Made by a program: the position numbers and the translations under genes. Positions 23,245 through 32,551 of a stretch of 45,745 nucleotides of DNA are shown here, piece by piece. The stretch's first letter is position 1; every line of letters starts with the position of its first letter. Source of the DNA: an uncultured Actinomycetes bacterium (GTDB lineage Bacteria > Actinomycetota > Actinomycetes > Nanopelagicales > Nanopelagicaceae); the NCBI GenBank assembly GCA_903895995.1, contig CAITVX010000034.1, positions 1 through 45,745 of the forward strand, read 5' to 3'. Under the pieces are notes generated by a model. The model saw nothing but the letters and a program-made list of their open reading frames with translations. It made no database searches and had not been told where the DNA came from.

Positions 23245-24273
23245 TCATCTGCTTGAAGTGGCGAGCGATTGCGCGATCTTACCAATCTCTGACTTACCTG
23301 GCTTTGGAGATCCAAGCATAGAGATGAGCCCCGTAGCGCCTTGCAGCTGACTCTCTCGCAGCATAAATCGGTTCTCAGCGGTTGTGAGCGATAGGAATCT
23401 TGCCTCCGCAGCGCGCAGTTCTCGAGAGTTTCCAACGAGCACGCAGATATAGGTGATCGGAATCTTGCGTAACAAGATTGGAAACTCTTTGAGGAAGAGT
23501 GAGAGTTCATCCAGGCTCTCATCGGTTGATCGCACGACATAGAGGAGGTGCGTCGTTGCATCCAAGATTGCAGAGATGAGGCTCCCCTGCCAACGCCTGT
23601 CATGGACCGCTTCACCCAGCGCTGGGAGAGTTCCGAGGTCGACGATGGCAGTCTCATCGGGAGTGAGCTCTGGGAGCGCAGTCGGCCTCTGCTTTGAATC
23701 AAGAGGCAAGAGTGAGAGACCGTTCTCCTTGGTGCTCTTACTTAAACGACGTGTAAGTGCAGGAGATCTGAAATCTGCATCGATCATTCCGATTCCTTTA
23801 CCGCGCAGTGCGGTTAGCTCTTCTGCAAGCGCAAGTGCGAGTGCAGTTCTACCCGGAGCTCCTGAACTCCCGGTGACTGTAAAGAGTTGAGGAAGTGCAC
23901 TGGGTTGCAACCTCGCAGGTTCACGGCTCTTTAATGGATCCACACTCTGCACCAGAGGCAGGCGAAGTTGTGAGCGAATCTTCTGCATCACCGCATGAGC
24001 AGCAGGCTCTGATCCATCGAGTGAGATAAAGGTAAATGGATCATCTTCATACTCCATCAAACTCTGTGACATGAGCCCAGGAAGATCTGCTTTATAGATA
24101 ATGACTGTACGCAGTCCACTACGACTACTCAAAAATTCATTCATCGCATCAGAATCAAATGCCCGATAGATGATTGACCACCCTTGGGAGAAGAGAAGTT
24201 GGGCGACAAAGTCTTCAAAGTCAGCATCAGCGATTGCGGTAACTACTTCAAGCTGTGGAATCTCAGAGCGCAT
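23245..24273 (-). CDS. CpaE/MinD-like P-loop ATPase with degenerate Walker A
   Basis: About 342 residues. The N-terminal 130 residues look like a receiver-type pseudo-domain (EVVTAIADADFEDFVAQLL), followed by a MinD/ParA-like ATPase. The phosphate loop is GSSGAPGRTALALALAE (from residue 135), where Arg replaces the usual lysine; the switch-like region is IGMIDADFRSPALTRRL and TAIVDLGTLPALGE. CpaE-type ATPases localise type IV (Tad) pilus machinery. Here the upstream gene encodes a SAF-domain protein like CpaB, and no other tad genes are visible. The start at 24273 (MRSEIPQLE) overlaps that gene by 11 bases. ATP binding is uncertain because of the altered loop. Confidence 0.68.
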   Translation of the reverse strand: MRSEIPQLEVVTAIADADFEDFVAQLLFSQGWSIIYRAFDSDAMNEFLSSRSGLRTVIIYKADLPGLMSQSLMEYEDDPFTFISLDGSEPAAHAVMQKIRSQLRLPLVQSVDPLKSREPARLQPSALPQLFTVTGSSGAPGRTALALALAEELTALRGKGIGMIDADFRSPALTRRLSKSTKENGLSLLPLDSKQRPTALPELTPDETAIVDLGTLPALGEAVHDRRWQGSLISAILDATTHLLYVVRSTDESLDELSLFLKEFPILLRKIPITYICVLVGNSRELRAAEARFLSLTTAENRFMLRESQLQGATGLISMLGSPKPGKSEIGKIAQSLATSSR

Positions 24274-24856
24274 GACGCACCACCACAATTCGTCCAGAGC
24301 TAAGCGAGTCCATCACGGCCATAATCTCCTTTTCATGAAGTAGAAAGAGGACGCTGACTGCTCCCCCAAGATCTCGCGAGCTTTTATCTACACTCTTAAT
24401 ATGGATATCTACTCCAACGAGTTCTGTCTGCGCTCCTGCATCCTTTGGAACGGAGTAGAGATCTACTCGCTCACCAGCGGCAATATCAGCAGGGAGATCA
24501 CTCTTAGCGATACCAAGTGGCATCTCTCGAAAATCAGTTGCACTTCCTGGTTGTGCCAGAGCATTGAGTGGAATGAATTCAAGGATGCCTACAGGCCGGG
24601 TTACGACATTGCCGATAAGTCGTGCGCTACTGGCGTAGTAGCCTCGTGAGGATCTACCAAGAGTCGCATCGACTCGAGTGATATCAGCTGCGGTGATGAC
24701 AGAGCCAGGTGCGAGCTGGTGAGAAGCGGCCCAGATCGAGGTTGAGCTCTGTGAGAGCCCCGCAAGAGTGGCTGCTGCGATAAGGGATATCGCGATGGCG
24801 CCAATCGCAATGATTCGCTTGGAATTGTGGGCGATGAAATGTGAAGGTTGAAACAT
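24263..24856 (-). CDS. SAF-domain membrane-anchored protein (CpaB/FlgA-like)
   Basis: About 197 residues with an N-terminal membrane segment (IIAIGAIAISLIAAATLAGL) followed by a SAF domain: SHQLAPGSVITAADITRVDA, then RLIGNVVTRPVGILEFIPLNA, the pattern seen in CpaB and FlgA proteins. The rest contains KSDLPADIAAGERVDLYSVP. It is probably extracytoplasmic, anchored by its N-terminus. The ATG at 24856 is taken; a TTG at 24880 would add eight residues. It opens a four-gene operon with the CpaE-like ATPase, PdtaS and a hydrolase, divergent from the DUF6459 gene. Function unknown; CpaB-like by domain only. Confidence 0.75.
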   Translation of the reverse strand: MFQPSHFIAHNSKRIIAIGAIAISLIAAATLAGLSQSSTSIWAASHQLAPGSVITAADITRVDATLGRSSRGYYASSARLIGNVVTRPVGILEFIPLNALAQPGSATDFREMPLGIAKSDLPADIAAGERVDLYSVPKDAGAQTELVGVDIHIKSVDKSSRDLGGAVSVLFLLHEKEIMAVMDSLSSGRIVVVRHAL

Positions 24857-24940
24857 GGGTGCATAGAAGCGTTCAATCAACAGTGAGAAATCATCCGAAG
24901 GTATGAGGTGTGGATTTCGGCTTTCCTAGAACCTTGCACG

Positions 24941-25498
24941 ATGAAAACAAGATCCCAACTCCAAGAAGAGAACTACACCCCCACGCTGCCAAAGAAATTA
25001 ATCTTTCCCTTCGCAGGGCCGGCAAATAACCTTGATCAATCAGCGCTTCCGCTCTTTGGCTATGACTCAGCTCTTCACGAGAGCGCTCCAGTTACACCAC
25101 TCTCTTCCAAGCTCTATCTAGTACCTACACCGATAACTTTTGAGGGTGAAGATCTTGATCCTGATATACAACCAAAGCCAAGCCCACTTAAAGATCTCCC
25201 TGATATCGATCAATGGGTTTCACGGTACGTACTCAGCGTGATTGAAGTCTGGAGTGGCAAGCGTGCACCGATGCAGCTCGCACGGTGGAGTCATAAGAAA
25301 GTGTACGAAGTAGTTTTAAGCTCAATCCGTTCGCGATCAGCTCTACCGAAGATTCGCAATATCTATATCTCGCAACCGATGGATGGAGTTGCTGAAGTAA
25401 CGGTTACCTTGCGTTATGACGAACGCGTACGATCACTCGTTCTCCGCTTTGAGGGCGTGGATAAGAGATGGCTCTGCACCGAGATGGTTGTGCTGTAA
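24941..25498 (+). CDS. DUF6459 (Rv3-type) actinobacterial protein
   Basis: A 185-residue protein from the ATG at 24941 (MKTRSQLQEENY). The first half is low in structure and proline-rich; the second half holds the conserved pattern VIEVWSGKRAPMQLARWSHK followed by a strand-rich part ending in VDKRWLCTEMVVL. This RxxxQLxRW pattern next to secA is what I associate with DUF6459 in actinobacteria. It converges on secA with a five-base gap. No function is known to me. Confidence 0.68.
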   Translation: MKTRSQLQEENYTPTLPKKLIFPFAGPANNLDQSALPLFGYDSALHESAPVTPLSSKLYLVPTPITFEGEDLDPDIQPKPSPLKDLPDIDQWVSRYVLSVIEVWSGKRAPMQLARWSHKKVYEVVLSSIRSRSALPKIRNIYISQPMDGVAEVTVTLRYDERVRSLVLRFEGVDKRWLCTEMVVL

Positions 25499-25503
25499 AG
25501 GAA

Positions 25504-28185
25504 TTAAGCGGCGCCGTGACAGCGCTTGTACTTCTTTCCTGAACCACAAGGGCATGGGCTGTTCCGTGAAGTACCGCCGCTGCTTTGAGCTTCACCGCTC
25601 TCATCAGCTGCGCTATAAACCAGATTGGAGACTGCAGGCTTTTCAGGTGCTGCGATTCCCTTTGGTGTTACTTCAACGCTGTTCTCACTTTGCTGAACAT
25701 CAACTTCAACATTGAAGAGCAGAGCGACGAGTTCTTCTTTAATTCCATCCATCATGGCAGAGAAGAGTTCATAACCCTCTTTCTGGTATTCAACGAGTGG
25801 ATCGCGCTGTGCCATAGCGCGAAGACCGATTCCCTCTTGGAGGTAATCCATCTCGTACAAGTGCTCGCGCCATTTGCGATCCAAAACCGAAAGCAAGACT
25901 TTGCGCTCAAGCTCGCGGACAACTTCGACTCCGAGGCTCTCTTCACGTTTTTTGTACGCTACCTTCGCATCGTCAAGGATTTTTGCAAGTAAGAATTCGC
26001 CATCGAGGCCAGCAATTCCACCAGTCTCTGAGCTAATGCTCTCAACAGTGGCTGCGATTGGGTAGAGCAATTTCAGCGCTTGCCAGAGTGTCTCAAGGTC
26101 CCAGTTCTCTGGGAATCCACCAGCAGTAGCTGATGTGACGTAGGCAGTGATTGTCTCTTCCATAAATGCTTGAACAAGTTCAGAGATATCTGCACCTTCG
26201 AGAACTTCACGGCGTTCTGAGTAAACAACTTCACGCTGACGATTCATGACATCGTCATACTTCAAAACGTTCTTACGCATCTCAAAGTTGAGGGATTCAA
26301 CTTGAGTTTGAGCTGAACGAATAGCATTAGAGACCATCTTGGATTCAAGTGGTTGATCATCTGGCAGGCCAGATGCACTCATCACGCGCTCAACAAGGCC
26401 GGCATTGAAGCGGCGCATCAAATCATCTTGGAGTGAGAGATAGAAGCGAGATTCTCCTGGATCGCCTTGGCGACCTGAACGTCCACGCAACTGGTTATCG
26501 ATACGACGAGATTCATGGCGCTCGGTTCCAAGAACATAGAGTCCACCAAGAGCAGTAACTTCTTCGTGCTCTTTCTTTACAGCTTCCTTCTGCTTAGCAA
26601 GTTCTGGTCCCCATGCTGCTTCATACTCTGCAGCTTGATCAACAGGGCTAATTCCACGACGTTGGATCTCGAAATCTGCCATGAACTCTGGGTTTCCTCC
26701 GAGCATGATGTCGGTTCCACGGCCAGCCATATTTGTTGCGACTGTTACAGCACCCTTGGCGCCAGCGCGAGCGATGATCGCTGCTTCACGTTCGTGTTGC
26801 TTTGCATTAAGAACTTCGTGCTTCACACCATTCTTTGTTAAGAAGGCAGAGAGCTCTTCAGATTTTTCAACAGAGACGGTACCGATAAGAACTGGTTGAC
26901 CTTTGCGATGCTTCTCAACGATATCTTGAGTAACTGCAGCAAATTTTCCGATCTCAGATTTGTAGATCAGATCTGGTTGATCTGCGCGTTGGCTCTCTTT
27001 ATTTGTTGGGATAGGAATGACGCCGAGCTTGTAGATCTGCATAAATTCAGCCGCTTCAGTCATTGCTGTACCAGTCATACCGGAGAGCTTCTTGTACAAG
27101 CGGAAGTAGTTCTGAAGTGTGATGGTCGCAAGAGTCTGGTTCTCGTCTTTGATCTCAATGCGCTCTTTTGCTTCAAGGGCTTGGTGGAGTCCCTCAGAGT
27201 AACGGCGGCCTGAGAGCACACGGCCTGTGTGTTCATCGACGATTAAGAGCTCACCGCTCATGACAACATAATCTTTATCGCGCTTGAAGAGCTCTTTAGC
27301 GCGGACTGCATTGTTGAGGTAGCCGATCATAGGAGTGTTCTCGGCGATATAGAGATTGCCAATTCCAAGAATCTCTTCGACCCGTGTCACGCCATCTTCG
27401 GTGATAGAGAGATTGCGCTTCTTCTCATCGATCTCATAGTGGACATCACGAGTGAGTTTCTCAGCAATGTTTGCAAACTCTACATACCATTTTGTAGCCT
27501 TATCAGCTGGGCCAGAAATAATTAAAGGAGTACGAGCTTCATCGATCAGGATCGAGTCAACTTCATCGACGATCGCAAAATTATGTTCGCGTTGTACACA
27601 ATCTTCAATCGACCATGCCATATTGTCACGAAGGTAATCAAAACCAAATTCATTATTTGTTCCGTAAGTAATATCTGCTGCATAGGCTTCGCGACGTTCT
27701 GCAGGAGTCATGCTTGAGAGAATTACTCCTACTTTGAGACCAAGGAATCGGTGAATACGACCCATCCACTCGCTATCGCGCTCAGCGAGGTAATCATTGG
27801 TTGTAACAATGTGTACACCTTTGCCTGTAAGAGCGTTGAGATAAGCAGGAAGAGTTGAGACGAGTGTCTTACCTTCACCAGTACGCATTTCAGCGATATT
27901 GCCGAGATGGAGCGCAGCTCCACCCATAATCTGAACGTCATAGTGGCGCTGACCAAGTGTGCGCTTTGCAGCTTCGCGGACGACAGCAAAAGCTTCTGGA
28001 AGAATTGCATCAAGCTCTTCGCCAGCAGCGAGACGAACTTTAAAGTTTTCGGTGAGATAGGCAAGATCTTCATCACTCAGAGCAGAGATAGATGCTTCCC
28101 AACCATTGACTTCGGAAGCGACCTTTTCGAGGTTGCGAACTGCGCGGCCTTCGCCGGCACGCAAGATCTTGTCTAGAAAAGCCAC
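25504..28185 (-). CDS. secA: Preprotein translocase ATPase SecA
   Basis: An 893-residue SecA1. The DEAD motor has Walker A in [22 protein letters not shown] in [32 protein letters not shown] in the cross-linking region, [18 protein letters not shown] and [20 protein letters not shown] in the second motor domain. The helical scaffold follows, and the C-terminal SEC-C zinc motif is [14 protein letters not shown]. SecA drives proteins through SecYEG. It lies 20 bases after comF; the hpf gene that often separates them is missing. Last gene of the long whiB-to-secA run. Confidence 0.97.
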   Translation of the reverse strand: MAFLDKILRAGEGRAVRNLEKVASEVNGWEASISALSDEDLAYLTENFKVRLAAGEELDAILPEAFAVVREAAKRTLGQRHYDVQIMGGAALHLGNIAEMRTGEGKTLVSTLPAYLNALTGKGVHIVTTNDYLAERDSEWMGRIHRFLGLKVGVILSSMTPAERREAYAADITYGTNNEFGFDYLRDNMAWSIEDCVQREHNFAIVDEVDSILIDEARTPLIISGPADKATKWYVEFANIAEKLTRDVHYEIDEKKRNLSITEDGVTRVEEILGIGNLYIAENTPMIGYLNNAVRAKELFKRDKDYVVMSGELLIVDEHTGRVLSGRRYSEGLHQALEAKERIEIKDENQTLATITLQNYFRLYKKLSGMTGTAMTEAAEFMQIYKLGVIPIPTNKESQRADQPDLIYKSEIGKFAAVTQDIVEKHRKGQPVLIGTVSVEKSEELSAFLTKNGVKHEVLNAKQHEREAAIIARAGAKGAVTVATNMAGRGTDIMLGGNPEFMADFEIQRRGISPVDQAAEYEAAWGPELAKQKEAVKKEHEEVTALGGLYVLGTERHESRRIDNQLRGRSGRQGDPGESRFYLSLQDDLMRRFNAGLVERVMSASGLPDDQPLESKMVSNAIRSAQTQVESLNFEMRKNVLKYDDVMNRQREVVYSERREVLEGADISELVQAFMEETITAYVTSATAGGFPENWDLETLWQALKLLYPIAATVESISSETGGIAGLDGEFLLAKILDDAKVAYKKREESLGVEVVRELERKVLLSVLDRKWREHLYEMDYLQEGIGLRAMAQRDPLVEYQKEGYELFSAMMDGIKEELVALLFNVEVDVQQSENSVEVTPKGIAAPEKPAVSNLVYSAADESGEAQSSGGTSRNSPCPCGSGKKYKRCHGAA

Positions 28186-28205
28186 AGTTCCTCTTTCATC
28201 TGGTT

Positions 28206-28910
28206 CTATCTCGTATCGACTCTTATCGACCGGCTTATCTTATTCGTTAAAAAGCGGCCTGCCACACATGCGCTGAGCAGGGCATCGGGCTCAAAGTTGG
28301 CCACTTTGAGGGCTCGGATCGCCTCAGTGATCGTGCTTCCTGTAGTAACCAAATCATCGACCACAATTATTCCCGCACCAGATCTGGCTGTCCGCCCCTT
28401 GGGATTCACGGTAAATGCGAGATTCATATTGAGGGCGCGATCCCGAGCGCTGAGTTCGCTCTGGTCGGCGACCTTTCGGGTGGGGAGCAACAGTGGCGAT
28501 ACCGAACATGAAACGTGGTGCTCAGATTCAACTGCTCGCGCAATCAACTTTGCAAGCACTGTCATGTGTGCAAATCCTCTTCGAAAATCGGCAGCGCGCG
28601 AAGAGGGAATAGGAACGAGCAGATAACTGGTACGAGGAATCTCTCGATGTAACCGGGCAAATCGCATTGATGTCAAAGCTGCTAAGTAACGAGCAGCTGC
28701 GCGGTCATTGCTCTCTTTTGCAGCAAGGATTAAATGTGAAGATGCTTCGTTGTAATGAAGTGCCGAATAAAGTGGTTTTCCAGCGACGCGGGGAACTTTT
28801 ATGAAACTCTCTAATTCTGATTCACAACGAGGACATATTTGGCAGCCTGGTAATTGACAACCGAGGCAGCGTGGAGGGTAGAGAAGTTCAAGAAGTTCTT
28901 GCATGGCCAT
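28206..28910 (-). CDS. comF: ComF-family phosphoribosyltransferase-like protein
   Basis: A 234-residue ComF protein with an N-terminal zinc-finger-like set of cysteines ([19 protein letters not shown]) and a C-terminal phosphoribosyltransferase domain with the PRPP-binding motif [21 protein letters not shown]. Also visible is [16 protein letters not shown], typical of the family. ComF proteins are tied to DNA uptake and recombination in competent bacteria, but in actinobacteria the role is unclear. The gene is 19 bases after mtrB and directly upstream of secA. The start could be the second ATG at 28904. Confidence 0.92.
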   Translation of the reverse strand: MAMQELLELLYPPRCLGCQLPGCQICPRCESELESFIKVPRVAGKPLYSALHYNEASSHLILAAKESNDRAAARYLAALTSMRFARLHREIPRTSYLLVPIPSSRAADFRRGFAHMTVLAKLIARAVESEHHVSCSVSPLLLPTRKVADQSELSARDRALNMNLAFTVNPKGRTARSGAGIIVVDDLVTTGSTITEAIRALKVANFEPDALLSACVAGRFLTNKISRSIRVDTR

Positions 28911-28929
28911 CGGCCATATCTACATGAAA

Positions 28930-30510
28930 TTAGTTCTCGTCACTATCAAAATCTGGAAGAAGTGTGGATGGCTGATCACTGGGAATAACTTCGATGGGAT
29001 CACCTGTGATCGGGATACCAGGGTTCTTTGGAAGCGTCACGACAAAGTGGGCACCATTGCCCGGCCGCCCCCATGCTTTTAAAGTACCTTGATGCAACTT
29101 TGCATCATCGAGAGCGATTGAAAGTCCAAGCCCTGTTCCACCGCGAACACGTGACCGTGATGGATCTGCTCGCCAAAATCGATCAAAGAGTCGATCTGCA
29201 TCTCGGTCAGTGAAGCCAATTCCATGATCGCGTACGCCAATGGCAACTTCGTGCTCACTCTGGCGCATGGTGACAGTAACGCCCTTATTCTCGCTGTGAT
29301 CAATCGCATTGGAGATGAGATTGCGAATGATTCTTTCAATCCGGCGATCATCAACATGTGCACGATATTCGTTGTCAGGACCTTGGAAGCTAAAATCTGC
29401 GATTTCATGTGCTTGGAGCTGATCTATAACTTTTAATACCAATGGTTTGAGATCAACATCCTTGGTCTCAAGGATTGCAGCTCGTGCATCGAAGCGACTC
29501 ACTTCAAGCAGATCAGTAAGAAGAGTCTCGAAACGTTCAATCTGAGAGATGAGAAGCTCGGCACTTCGTGATGCGGCGGGGTCCAAGGCACTTCTTGAAT
29601 CATAGAGAATTTGTGACGCCATGCGGATAGTCGTGAGCGGTGTTCGAAGTTCGTGCGAGACATCAGAGACGAAACGTTGTTGAAGTCGTGAAAGGTTCTC
29701 GAGTCTTGAAATCTGCTGTTGCATAGAGAGGGCCATCTCGTTAAAAGAGATCGCAAGCCTTCCCATCTCATCTTCTCCCCGAACGGCAAGACGTCTTCCT
29801 AAATCACCTTCAGAGAGCTTTTCTGCAACGTCAGCGACTTCACGCACCGGGAGAACAACTTTTCGAACGACGTACCACGTGATGATCGCAATCATCAGGA
29901 TGAGAACGCCTGCTGTTCCCAGCATCCAACCACGAATCAGTGAAATTAGTTGACTTTGCTGCGTCAGCGGGAAGAGATAATAAATTTCATAGACATAGCT
30001 AGGCGGGATTCCAATTACTCGGCCCACAGCGATTGCATCGATAGTTGCACTAGCTCTATCTTGATAGCTAATTTTTACCCGCATAGATTTGGAGTAAAAA
30101 GTTTTACGGACTTCTTTGCGTAGCTCCTGCGGGATAGTGCTGATCAGAACACCATTCGAGCTTCCTTCAAAATTATGTGACTTCTTTGCAGTCTGCGGGG
30201 ATGCAAGCATGATTGTTTCGCGGATAGATGTTGTTGGGCTTACATCCGAAACACGAAAGATGTCACTAATGACCTTGGTGAGTGAAATATCAGTTCTGTA
30301 TCTCGTTGCATCAAGCTGGGCCTGCGTATAGTCAGTGAGCGACTGAGCTTCAGCCACCGCCGCATTCACCTTCTCGCGATAGATACCGTCACTGATTCTG
30401 CTGTAGAGAAGTGTGCCAACAATGGCTGTGACAACCATCGAGATAATGACGGATGAACCTACAACTTGAAGCAGAATTGACCGGCGCCAACGCCTGAGAA
30501 AACTCTTCAC
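28930..30510 (-). CDS. mtrB: MtrB-type sensor histidine kinase
   Basis: A 526-residue membrane kinase: first membrane helix at about 15-36, an extracytoplasmic sensor of about 150 residues, second helix around 198-215, HAMP linker (VVLPVREVADVAEKLSEGD), HisKA with the phospho-acceptor His286 in FVSDVSHELRTPLTTIRMAS, and HATPase with IRNLISNAIDHSENKG and GTGLGLSIALDDAKLHQG. MtrB with MtrA controls cell wall metabolism and osmotic responses in actinobacteria. It lies ten bases after mtrA. The gene lpqB, which encodes the MtrB partner lipoprotein and normally follows, is absent: comF begins 19 bases downstream. Confidence 0.94.
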   Translation of the reverse strand: MKSFLRRWRRSILLQVVGSSVIISMVVTAIVGTLLYSRISDGIYREKVNAAVAEAQSLTDYTQAQLDATRYRTDISLTKVISDIFRVSDVSPTTSIRETIMLASPQTAKKSHNFEGSSNGVLISTIPQELRKEVRKTFYSKSMRVKISYQDRASATIDAIAVGRVIGIPPSYVYEIYYLFPLTQQSQLISLIRGWMLGTAGVLILMIAIITWYVVRKVVLPVREVADVAEKLSEGDLGRRLAVRGEDEMGRLAISFNEMALSMQQQISRLENLSRLQQRFVSDVSHELRTPLTTIRMASQILYDSRSALDPAASRSAELLISQIERFETLLTDLLEVSRFDARAAILETKDVDLKPLVLKVIDQLQAHEIADFSFQGPDNEYRAHVDDRRIERIIRNLISNAIDHSENKGVTVTMRQSEHEVAIGVRDHGIGFTDRDADRLFDRFWRADPSRSRVRGGTGLGLSIALDDAKLHQGTLKAWGRPGNGAHFVVTLPKNPGIPITGDPIEVIPSDQPSTLLPDFDSDEN

Positions 30511-30520
30511 AGCTCACACA

Positions 30521-31198
30521 TTATTTACCAGAGCCGGCCTTGTACCCAACACCACGAACGGTCTGAATCAATTCGGGGTTATCTGGGTCGCGCTCGACTT
30601 TGGAGCGCAGTCGTTGAATGTGAACATTGACTAAGCGAGTATCAGTTGCATGCTGGTAACCCCACACCTCAGAGAGAAGGGCTTCGCGAGTGAAGACTCG
30701 GCCAGGTTCTTTTGCAAGAGCAACTAAGAGGTCAAACTCTAAACGAGTCAGTGGGATCGTACGTCCATCACGATTGAGCGAGTGTGCCACTTGATCGATC
30801 AAAATATCACCGATACGAAGCGCATTGCTTCCATCAGTAGAGCTACGACGAAGACGAACTTTAAGACGTGCAACAAGTTCTGAACTCTTAAAAGGTTTAA
30901 TCATGTAGTCATCAGCGCCTGCTTCAAGGCCAAGGACTACATCATGTGAATCACTCTTCGCTGTCAGCATCACAATAGGGACCATGGACTCTGCCCGGAT
31001 CTGGCGACATATTTCTATGCCATCAATTCCAGGCAGCATCACATCGAGTAATACGAGATCTGGTGTATTTGTTCGAAACTCTTCTAAAGCTTGATCTCCA
31101 TGGTTGACGAGGTCGACTTCATACCCAGCTCCGTTAAGAACAATGCCTAACATCTCTGCTAGATCTTGATCGTCATCGACAACCATAATGAGAGTCAT
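30521..31198 (-). CDS. mtrA: MtrA-type response regulator (OmpR family)
   Basis: A 225-residue two-domain regulator. The receiver domain has the acidic pair in MVVDDDQDLAEML, the phospho-acceptor Asp52 in VLLDVMLPGIDG and Lys in YMIKPFKSSELVAR. The C-terminal winged helix has LTRLEFDLLVALAKEPGRVF and VHIQRLRSKVERDP. The ATG at 31198 overlaps the stop of ahcY by one base (TAATG), so it is preferred over the ATG at 31216. It pairs with the adjacent MtrB kinase. Confidence 0.96.
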   Translation of the reverse strand: MTLIMVVDDDQDLAEMLGIVLNGAGYEVDLVNHGDQALEEFRTNTPDLVLLDVMLPGIDGIEICRQIRAESMVPIVMLTAKSDSHDVVLGLEAGADDYMIKPFKSSELVARLKVRLRRSSTDGSNALRIGDILIDQVAHSLNRDGRTIPLTRLEFDLLVALAKEPGRVFTREALLSEVWGYQHATDTRLVNVHIQRLRSKVERDPDNPELIQTVRGVGYKAGSGK

Positions 31199-32475
31199 TA
31201 GGAGCCGTGCTCCCACGAGTTGAGATAGAGGTCTTGTGATGGAGTCAATACATCGATCTTCGCACCCATGCTTGCAAGTTTAAGGCTTGCTACTTGCTTA
31301 TCAATAGCTGTTGGAACTTGATGCAAGCCTGCTCCAAGACCCTTCGCAGCTTTAAGCAGCCATTCTGCAGTCAACGCTTGGTCAGAGAAGGACATATCCA
31401 TGACTGATGCGGGGTGACCCTCAGCTGCACCGAGGTTAACGAGACGGCCTTCAGCGATAAGCAAAATGCGACGTCCATCAGCTAATACATACTCATCTGT
31501 CTGATGGCGGATCTTTGAGTTCTTCTGCTTCGCATTCTTCTCAAGCCATGCAACATCGATCTCGATATCGAAGTGGCCGGCATTAGCGAGAATCGCGCCA
31601 TCTTTCATCTGCGCAAAATGTTCTTCGCGAAGAACGCCGCTATTTCCAGTGACGGTAATGAAGAAGTCACCAATCTTTGCTGCTTCAACGCTCGGCATAA
31701 CGCGGTAGCCCTGCATAAGAGCATCGAGTGCCTTGGTTGGGTCAACTTCTGTGATGATCACATCAGCGCCCATACCCTTTGCACGCTCTGCAACTCCCTT
31801 ACCGCAATAACCAAAACCACTAACAACAACAGTTGAACCTGCAATGAGCGAGTTCGTTGCACGCAAGACAGCATCCCATGTTGATTGACCAGTTCCGAAA
31901 CGGTTATCAAACATATGCTTAGTATCAGTGTCATTGACAGCGATCATTGGAAACTTCAGTGCACCATCTTTAGCCATCTGTGAAAGGCGGATTACGCCAG
32001 TAGTGGTCTCTTCACAACCACCTTGAATTCCTGGGAGCAACTCTTTGCGAGTTGTATGTAATACGTTGACTAGATCGCAACCATCATCGAAGACGAAATC
32101 AGGCTTGATATCGAGTGCTGCATTCAGGTGTGAGTAATAACCATCGCGATCGACAGCGTTACGAGCGAATACGCTAATGCCATACTCATGAACGAGTGCG
32201 GCGGCTGTATCGTCTTGGGTTGAGAGCGGATTTGACGCACAAAGTGCAATCTCTGCTCCACCTGCTTTGAGAGCAATCATAAGATTAGCTGTCTCAGTTG
32301 TTACGTGCATGCATGCTGAGAAACGAACTCCAGTAAATGGCTGCTCTTTCTCAAAACGTTCGCGAATCGCAGCGAGAACAGGCATATTTCTTCCTGCCCA
32401 TTCAATGCGTTTCTTTCCTTCAGCGGCTAGGGCTGGATTAGCGATCTCACTTCGAATTGATGAATCTACGGTCAC
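31198..32475 (-). CDS. ahcY: S-adenosylhomocysteine hydrolase
   Basis: A 425-residue NAD-dependent enzyme splitting S-adenosylhomocysteine into adenosine and homocysteine. Visible: ARNMPVLAAIRERF-type N-terminus (WAGRNMPVLAAIRERFEKE), the substrate region HMFDNRFGTGQSTWDAVLRA, the NAD fold VVSGFGYCGKGVAERAKGMG and the C-terminal ASMGAKIDVLTPSQDLYLNS. The start is a GTG with AGGAG eight bases upstream. Its stop overlaps the mtrA start, an actinobacterial linkage of methyl cycle and two-component system. It is somewhat shorter than many homologues (about 430-490) and lacks a large insertion. Confidence 0.95.
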   Translation of the reverse strand: MTVDSSIRSEIANPALAAEGKKRIEWAGRNMPVLAAIRERFEKEQPFTGVRFSACMHVTTETANLMIALKAGGAEIALCASNPLSTQDDTAAALVHEYGISVFARNAVDRDGYYSHLNAALDIKPDFVFDDGCDLVNVLHTTRKELLPGIQGGCEETTTGVIRLSQMAKDGALKFPMIAVNDTDTKHMFDNRFGTGQSTWDAVLRATNSLIAGSTVVVSGFGYCGKGVAERAKGMGADVIITEVDPTKALDALMQGYRVMPSVEAAKIGDFFITVTGNSGVLREEHFAQMKDGAILANAGHFDIEIDVAWLEKNAKQKNSKIRHQTDEYVLADGRRILLIAEGRLVNLGAAEGHPASVMDMSFSDQALTAEWLLKAAKGLGAGLHQVPTAIDKQVASLKLASMGAKIDVLTPSQDLYLNSWEHGS

Positions 32476-32524
32476 GGCTGTGCTCCTATGAAATGTATGT
32501 GTAAGCGTCGAAATAGACTTCTTC

Positions 32525-32536
32525 GTGAGGCCTCAC
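32525..32536. promoter_or_regulatory. Perfect 12-base palindrome before ahcY
   Basis: GTGAGGCCTCAC is a perfect palindrome in the 76-base gap between the phosphomannomutase gene and ahcY. With no loop it cannot be a normal terminator, so it could be a protein-binding site at the ahcY-mtrA-mtrB promoter. Chance cannot be excluded, and no S-adenosylhomocysteine riboswitch is recognisable. Confidence 0.3.
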
Positions 32537-32551
32537 TAGATAGGGCAAAGA

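Noticed and set aside
21756-23702. A 648-residue kinase beginning at 23702
   Set aside because: The first 155 codons overlap the CpaE-like ATPase in another frame and are rich in Ser, Arg and Gln, as out-of-frame translation is. The GTG at 23237 follows the ATPase stop with a ribosome site.
32476-32551. S-adenosylhomocysteine riboswitch upstream of ahcY
   Set aside because: The 76-base gap is short and I cannot find the conserved core; only a loopless palindrome is visible.
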